Shown piece after piece: positions 57,216 to 64,000 of a DNA stretch of 64,000 bases. This DNA is from Acanthaster planci (taxonomy: Eukaryota > Echinodermata > Asteroidea > Valvatida > Acanthasteridae). The notes under the pieces were generated by a model. That model had not been told where the DNA came from. It saw only the letters and a list, made by a program, of their open reading frames with translations, and did no database searches. The stretch covers positions 1,674,516-1,738,515 of the forward strand of contig NW_019091364.1 in assembly GCF_001949145.1 (NCBI RefSeq), written 5' to 3'. The position numbers and the translations under genes are program-made. The stretch's first letter is position 1, and each line of letters opens with the position of its first letter.

Positions 57216-60200
57216 CCAGCCGGGAAAAAGCTCTCTCCCTGGGGGGCAGCTAAGGGGTAGTTGAGGATCCAAACTGGTGTTTGGGGGGGGGTGGCTTAAT
57301 AGCCACTGGTAGTCTCAACATTGCTGATGGATCACAATCTAATTGTCACCGGTTTTTCAAATTTTGTTGGTATGCAAGCAATGTTTCACTGGTTTCCTGC
57401 TCAGTAATGACTTTGGGTAGGTCAGAAAAGTGTCTAGGGCTAGGAAGCGTAACAGAGGATTTGGGAACAATGACTGGTTTGATTCATGGACTGTGACTTA
57501 GGATACACTGATCCAGGCAGCTTTGGTGATCTCCCCAGTATGTACGTGTAATATGGGCTGGAAAATAGACTAACTTCTTCCCTTTTTCATCAGGTAGGGT
57601 TTGGTATTCCCCTGGCATCCAGGTGGAGTGCCTGACTGGCAGTATTGCAGCTAGGTAATGGCAAAGCAAATGCTGTGGAATTATGCGGTTAATCGATAAA
57701 TCGTTATCAGTGATAATATAAATGACGAGAAAGATACAGTACATGTAGACGGAGATTCTTTGATTGGATTGGGCCTCTTGCCCGTTCGACTCAAAGCATC
57801 TCCACCTTTTGAGTCATTTCTCCGAGTTAAACCACGTCCTTCACTCCACTATTGTCCATTGTACAAGAGAACAAAAGGTTTAAACTGGTACTTGTGCTTT
57901 AAGAGCCGTTAAATGATTTCAATTGCGCAGCCTTTGCTGCAGGTAGGTACATGTATATACGTACCCCGTGTATATCCGCGTGTTCACAAAGCTTGCTCCT
58001 GACCCAAGCCGTAATAATTGCGCAACTCTTCTGCTGGGTGCTCAACTATTTGTTTTTCATTCCACTGCACATGGAGTCACAGGCAGGTGCCCCTGTGTCA
58101 AGTTACCACACAGAGACAAGCAGTCAGACATCATCAGGGGATCGTACATGTACAAGAAGGGTGCACACACTGTCGTCATTACCTCAAAAGTCCAAATGGA
58201 TTTATAATGTACAAGTTAGCTGTGGAAATACGCTAGAGGCAAGATATCAATTGCCATCGATATCATGACCACTGAAGAGAGAAAACTGACTTTTGGGGCT
58301 GTTTACATCACCAAAATGCACGCTGGGCGAGTGGCTAATTTGGGAGGTACACTTTATTGTCTCTTTAAATGAGGACCGTGTTTACAACATTGACTTACAT
58401 GCTTATTCATCCAAATCCCATACTTACTGTAGGAAATTATTTTGTTTGGAAAATACATGCATTTGGAATATCATCCGTGAAGCATTGGTTGGTAAGTTTC
58501 AAAATAATCTGTTCTGTGAAGTGACACATGAATTGTCGTCATATGGTTGGTATTTAAAATAATTACTTTAATAACGGAGGAAGAGTTCAAACTGAATGTA
58601 AGCTGGAAAAAAAAAATTGGCTTAATGCAAATTTTAAAGAAAAACACAATGAAAAACCATAAATATTGTGTAATAAGTAAGCACAAATGACAAAACTAAA
58701 ATAAAATGTAGAGAATATATACAAATTAAAAATGTACCTGTGAGTAAAATGAAAGGAACATTTCACTTTTAATGAAATCTGGAATTGCCATCGAACATGA
58801 AACAGGAAATTTCAGTGTGGCAAATCGCAAAGTTCTAAGAGAATGTCAACCCCTAGAATGTCTGAATGGTGTACTTACTTACCCTTGTGCTGCTGATGCT
58901 TGCTGAACCCAAATTAAAATGAATTCCTGAAATTGCCAGTGACTCGCATGTTCATCAGTACAGAAGTGTTCACGAAGGCAGCCCAAATAATCAGTCAAAT
59001 CAGAACTGGATTGATCGATACATGAGTTTTTCGAAATCACCCAGCAATAGTTGAGAGTTCTTGAACCCCCCCCCCTTTTTCTCCAGGGGAGGCTTAGGCA
59101 GGTCTGAGGAAGGGCACTTTACCCCTCAAGTGTTTTCATGTATTTGTGGAAAGACATCTCTGAAGAAAAACAGCCGTCAGGTGTCTCCTTATTTTCGGCT
59201 TGTCCACTGTCTGACCTCTCTTCAAGAGCTTCTTCTTTTCTTTTCCGTTCAAAAGTCTGTGAAAAAATAGAACAATCCGTTTTTTTTCTTCAAGCAGAAG
59301 CCGTGTTCCAGGGATATTTGATACCAAGATGACCAGTTATACAGTTTTTGACGTAGAATCGTTGGGAAAAAACAACAAGCAAATTGTGACTTTCAAATTT
59401 ACATGTGGGAGTAATCTACTGAAAAGTTACCCCCCCCATAAAATCAGATATTTGATTTGATCATCAATTGCAAAAAGGAACAAGGCAAACAATTGCAACC
59501 TTTGGAAACTGTTTAAACAAATTAGCATAACTGACAGGTAACGGCAAACTTAAGCGTTTCTGACCTAGCCTGACAGGATGAATCGCTAGTTGCCAAAGCT
59601 GCCCTGGAGGTAATGTTCTGTATGAACAGAATCCTACACAGTATGAATCAGTAGGAACTCTCACGAGTTTTCACCTGCACAATGTCCACCTTCATCAGGA
59701 TGCCAGACTGAGATGGTATGTGGACATGAAAACAAAGGGTCCAGTGCCCTCGTCTGACGTAAACTAAAACAGAAAAACTGGAAAAATGGCCTTGAGACTT
59801 CACTTGTTTTTTTTGACCGGTCACATTTGTGAGGTGAAAACAAATCAGCTTTTTCCATTTGACTGGCCACATTGAACATTTATCATATTAATCCAGCCGT
59901 TTACTGCTGTCTATTTTTTTTTTTTAAAGAGCTTTGCTGTGGCCACTAGGGAGAAATGTGTCAGAAGTTATATTTGTCAAACGTCAATTTAAACTATCAG
60001 TGATATACACAAATGAAAGCATGATATATACCGGTATTTTGGTCTTACGCTGTCCGCTGTCATTTCCCTTTAGACTCCAATGTTTTAGAGGGGAATGCAA
60101 ATCGTGACTTGTCATCAAGACATGCCGTGATTATTCTGATAACAGTATCCGGCCGCCGTGATCGTTGACGTCATTACTTTCAATTAGCAGTGCACAAAGC

Positions 60201-61847
60201 CAAATGTGAATCATAATTAATTTTACCAAGACGGAAGAGAGTGCATCAGATTAAGAAAATTCCCATTTCCGAGTTTAACACACGGGTCACGATCCCTGAT
60301 TATTGATTTTCATCTGTAAAAATTCAAAACTGTACTTGTGGGCTCATTGTCACGGAAATGTCCTAATTCGGCTGACCTTATAGCTACAGGTGTGTGAGAA
60401 AAGGTGAAGGGGGCCATTTTGTAGAGAGTTTTCAGTACCAGCCGGCAACAGCAACAGCAGAGAACGTGAGGCCAGGCAAATTCTGATTTGGTTCATGTAG
60501 GCTATTGTTGGCTTGTTTACTGGCCAGGAACCAAAAATGTGTCGCCCAGGCCTGTCAAGCATATCCAAATCTTGACACGCCGTCACTGCACAGAGGAACC
60601 GTCAGGGGCCAGTTATTTTTCGCACTTGCTGGCACAGTGCACTGTGATCCCCTGGACTGTGTCTGTCGTAGTGGACCTTACCCTTGATATATGCAGATTA
60701 GACGGGCGCATGCGCACCGCTGCCACTGGTTGGCAAGCGTGGCCGTCAACACTTTCGGCAGTGCAGGAGAGCTGCTGTAACCGTAACCCAGTGTGTTGAA
60801 GGTCAATCAAGAGCATATCACAGCCTTTGTCTGATACTTCAGCGCGCTTTCTTGAAACTACATGTGAGTGAAGTTTTCAGTGTTCCGAAGTTGGAGGTTA
60901 CAATTCCTTGTCGTTGAGTTTGGCACTCATGTCAAACTGTGTACGTACAGAAAAGTGTATATGTGCTTGTAGTTGCACATGGAGATTTGTATTATTACGT
61001 CATAGATTTAAGCAGCTTTGCCAAGTAGTGGCGGTCACGCGCATGCCCCTACCTTATTTGCATATTTTCATTTTCATATTTCGCCATTCTGTGATATTCT
61101 ACACTACCCAATCTTTGTTAACTCCCGCAGAAAGGTTTTTGCATGGTCCTAGTCCACTTCTGATTACAAGCTGTCATTTGTCGGTTGCCGTGTGTCGAAG
61201 ACTCAGAGCGGTAATCTTGTCCCGTCTTCGTTTTTGGCAGGGTTGTCATATTTATAGCCCAGCACCGGATTCCGCGGTTATTAAGGCATTAATTTTTCAA
61301 GACCTTGAGAAAATAACGAGGCCATAAACTAGCAGTGGTTTGACAGAGCAGTCACCAGGGACTACATGTTTGTTTTTTTTTCCTGGCCGGACACATTGCT
61401 CTTCAACAACTGATGGGCATCACACTTCGCATGTATCCCTTCACTCCACCTTTGAGGGAGTGCATGTACGTTGCACGGAACCCTCAACACTGACCTGTGT
61501 TGGACAAATGAGAATCTCTGGAAACTGGACACGCCTGGTCTTATGCGCACCTGTGAAGCACTGTAAACAAAGTGCACAGTTTCTGAAATGTTTCCATATT
61601 TCTTGAGCATTGATTTCAACATATCCTATCAAAGAACACAGTTGGAATGAGCTGAAAAAAATGGTGTCCAATTTTTGTTCATTTGTATCTGTTCACCCAA
61701 CAGTGGGTTTGGCGCCAGTTACAGGACTGAGGGTGATATTAAGAAGACGGTGCAGAAATGTTCAGTTGTAGAGGAAAACCCAGGATGAATATTCCAGGGA
61801 AAACCCACTGAGTCAGACAGGGACTGAAAAACCCAATCCACATACTG

Positions 61848-61921
61848 ACCTAGGTGGGATTCGAACCCGGGTCCCAGAGATGGAGGGCGAAGAAAGAGCC
61901 ACTAGACCAACCTGACTCCCC
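61848..61921 (-). repeat. tRNA-like SINE head
   Basis: On the minus strand A-box-like TTGGTCTAGTGGCTC and B-box GGGTTCGAATCCC at tRNA spacing. Internal loops do not fit a functional tRNA. Confidence 0.5.
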
Positions 61922-63280
61922 ATTCCCCTTCTGATTACATACATGTACATGAAGATGTGGGTTTGGAGCAGTGGTGACTTTTTTTTTCACGAATTCAGCA
62001 TCGGGAATTTGAAATTGTCAGGGACAATTTCTTTTTACTTTGGGGAAACAGGATAATATACAGAATCGCTCCGAATGGCCAAATGTCCCCCCTTTTGGCA
62101 AATACTTACACTGTGTTCCTTTAAAAAAGTTGCGATTTCAGTGAAGGAAGACTTTCTGAGTCCCAGGACTGCCCCCTTCTTTTTAAAAGTCTTTAACCTT
62201 CAAAATCTGTACAACATTCGAAATTGCAACAACATAACTCCATTTTGACCGAGTGATGCACCCACTAGCAAAAATATGTGTAATTTATGCAAGTGCCCTT
62301 TCCAGTCTCCAGCTCGCTGCGCGAAGGCAAAAGGACAAATCGATAAGGAGAGGCTCCAGAGATCATGTGATCAATCACATGATCAATAGGGAGCTGTATG
62401 TGGCTCACAGACATATATAGACAGGCAGTTCCCATTCAAAACAACGACGGGGTGCTGCAGCCAAGACGGCACCCGACTAAATCCAAAAGTGTGGGCAAAC
62501 TGACCCCTCGGTATAGGGAATTCACGCACAGTTGAAGAATTCCAGCCATTAAATTCTATGAAGCCATTTTTGGATTGTGAAAAAAATCTCCTGTTTACTT
62601 AGGCCTAATCTGGCCGTTTGAAAAAAAAAAAAGGTAGCCGTACCAAAGAGTAAAAAAGGAAAATTTTTTTAGAGCTCACATAAACAAATATCTTCAATCT
62701 GAGTTTGTCACGCGCAATTCGCACTGAACATGCTGACATCCATCGTTTCGCCCAGTGCTTGCCCACGCTTTTCAAAATAAAAGTTATACACCCAAGACTT
62801 GTGATTTATGGGTTTATGTGTCTGTGGTGTGGCTCTAGTGTGCAAGGAGAGCAAAGGAGGCCCTCTTGTGACAATATGAAAAATGGCAAAGTGCATCTAT
62901 CACAGCACACGCCACTGTGTGTGCCAGGGATAATGCACATATAAACAGTAATGTTGAAGTACGAAAAGGCCTCCCCTCACTTTACGTTAAGTATTGATAG
63001 ACATTTCCTATGGTATATGCATTCCTGAAAATTATTACACAAAATGCCAGAAGCCTTGTGTGTGCACCTCCCCCAACAAGCATTTGAAAATTGTGCTGGA
63101 AAGGACCAATCAGGAGTTTATTGATCGTGGGTGTCTGGTGGATGCATTTTCCTTGATGTATATTTACGGTAACAGTGTTTATTCTGAGTGGGACATTTGA
63201 CAGACCCTCATGCAAATCTCTTAGAATGAGCTCATTTTCCAATTGCTTTATGTTCCTTCACATTTCTTCCCTCCCATCAG

Positions 63281-63358
63281 GGAAAAGAGGAGTCCTGGCA
63301 TCCTGTTGTCAGAGGAAAACAGCCGCGGAAAAAGTTACGGAAATCAAGAGGACACAAG
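63281..63358 (+). CDS. Possible further exon, identity unclear
   Basis: A strong pyrimidine-rich acceptor (CATTTCTTCCCTCCCATCAG) opens 78 nt ending in a weak GTTTAT donor. In the phase required by exon 8 it reads KRGVLASCCQRKTAAEK and on. Length is a multiple of three and the phase fits, but the sequence does not resemble any IA-2 segment. Confidence 0.2.
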
Positions 63359-63774
63359 GTTTATTTTTGATGGGCCACTTTTGATGCGATAAAGGAACTG
63401 TGATACATTTGCCGGCCGTATCTTTATCAATCTGTATAATGCTGGCTGTGGCAGTCTGCTAGTTCATAATACCAAACAACTGTTTTCTGCAAGATGGCAT
63501 TAAATGCCTTGGAAAATTGTCCTAGTTTAGTCCAGGGAAATCCCAGGAAAATTCATAGGATTTGATTTCCAGATTTCTGTGGTAACCGTGAGGGTTTGCA
63601 ATGTACGGCCAAGTCTATAGTACTTCGTATTATGACCTAATGCCCGTTGCAAAGTTGATATGTACATGTACATGTAGAAAGTGCCAGTGGTTTCCTGCAC
63701 AGTGGAAGATTTTGGAGGAATCCAGAAGGTTTCTGTCAACAGTACCCAGTGAGTCTGGGTTGAAACAAAGTCCT

Positions 63775-64000
63775 GCACTTTGCAGTGCATGTGGCTACTA
63801 TTGCATGGCACATGGTTACTATTGCGCTGCACATGGTTACTCTTGCATTGCACATAGTTACTATTGCATTGCGCATTGGTTACTATTGCATTGCAAATAG
63901 TTACTATTGAATTGCACCTGACTACGATTGCATTGCACATGGTCACTGTTGCACTGCACATTGTTGCTATTGCATTGTGTATGGTTACTGTCGCATTGTA
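63775..64000. repeat. 21-bp minisatellite reaching the window edge
   Basis: About ten variants of a 21-bp unit (TACTATTGCATTGCACATGGT) from 63796 to the end, preceded by a partial unit. Because 21 is a multiple of three the array stays open on both strands, giving 7-residue repeats rich in Cys, Tyr, His or Asn. The true right end is outside the window. Confidence 0.9.

Larger units (their letters stand above)
55992..64000. other. IA-2 intron or downstream region without recognised exons
   Basis: After exon 8 the gene should continue with membrane-proximal, transmembrane and PTP exons. I find no sequence like them in these 8 kb, so they either lie beyond 64000 or are too diverged for me to see. 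Contains a family B MITE, a tRNA-like SINE piece and a minisatellite. Confidence 0.6.

Noticed and set aside
63775-64000. CRISPR array
   Set aside because: The repeat is a degenerate contiguous 21-bp minisatellite with no spacers, in an animal genome.

Overview
This is a window of animal nuclear DNA. The genes are split into many short exons with GT-AG introns, the intergenic DNA is AT-rich, and there are miniature transposons, tRNA-derived repeats and abundant palindromic TACATGTA runs. Protein similarity is to vertebrate genes, but the compact introns (mostly 0.4-1.5 kb) and repeat types point to a non-vertebrate deuterostome such as an echinoderm, hemichordate or amphioxus. I cannot choose among these from sequence alone. 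No bacterial, CRISPR or viral gene content was seen.

Four protein genes can be supported. (1) Minus strand, 12.77 to 2.87 kb: a complete 13-coding-exon AF10/AF17 (MLLT10/MLLT6) gene. Its exons join in frame to about 1073 residues with PHD1, zinc knuckle, extended PHD, FTNANF motif and the DOT1L-binding OM-LZ zipper. (2) Minus strand, 19.61 to 17.89 kb: a single-exon, 573-residue gene. Its last ~54 residues match the C-terminus of SKIDA1 (a tail also reported in EPOP), but no SKI/DACH domain is present. (3) Plus strand, 22.51 to 29.05 kb: a complete 9-exon DNAJC1 (ERdj1/MTJ1) gene of 540 residues with signal peptide, J domain with HPD, transmembrane helix and two SANT domains. (4) Plus strand, from 31.48 kb: the 5' part of an IA-2/phogrin (PTPRN/PTPRN2) gene. 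Signal peptide, RESP18-homology domain and lumenal exons run to 55.99 kb; the transmembrane and phosphatase exons are not in the window or not recognised.

The notable context is microsynteny. SKIDA1, MLLT10 and DNAJC1 are neighbours on human 10p12, and the same three families are consecutive here, with changed order and orientation. AF10/AF17 (DOT1L/H3K79 methylation) and SKIDA1/EPOP-type proteins (PRC2-associated) are both chromatin regulators; DNAJC1 is an ER chaperone and may simply be a conserved bystander.

Between and inside the genes lie three families of MITE-like elements (one with a perfect 8-bp target duplication), several tRNA-like SINE pieces including a three-unit tandem array, a foldback element, microsatellites and a 21-bp minisatellite that runs off the right end. 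Two partial exon duplications sit inside DNAJC1 introns.
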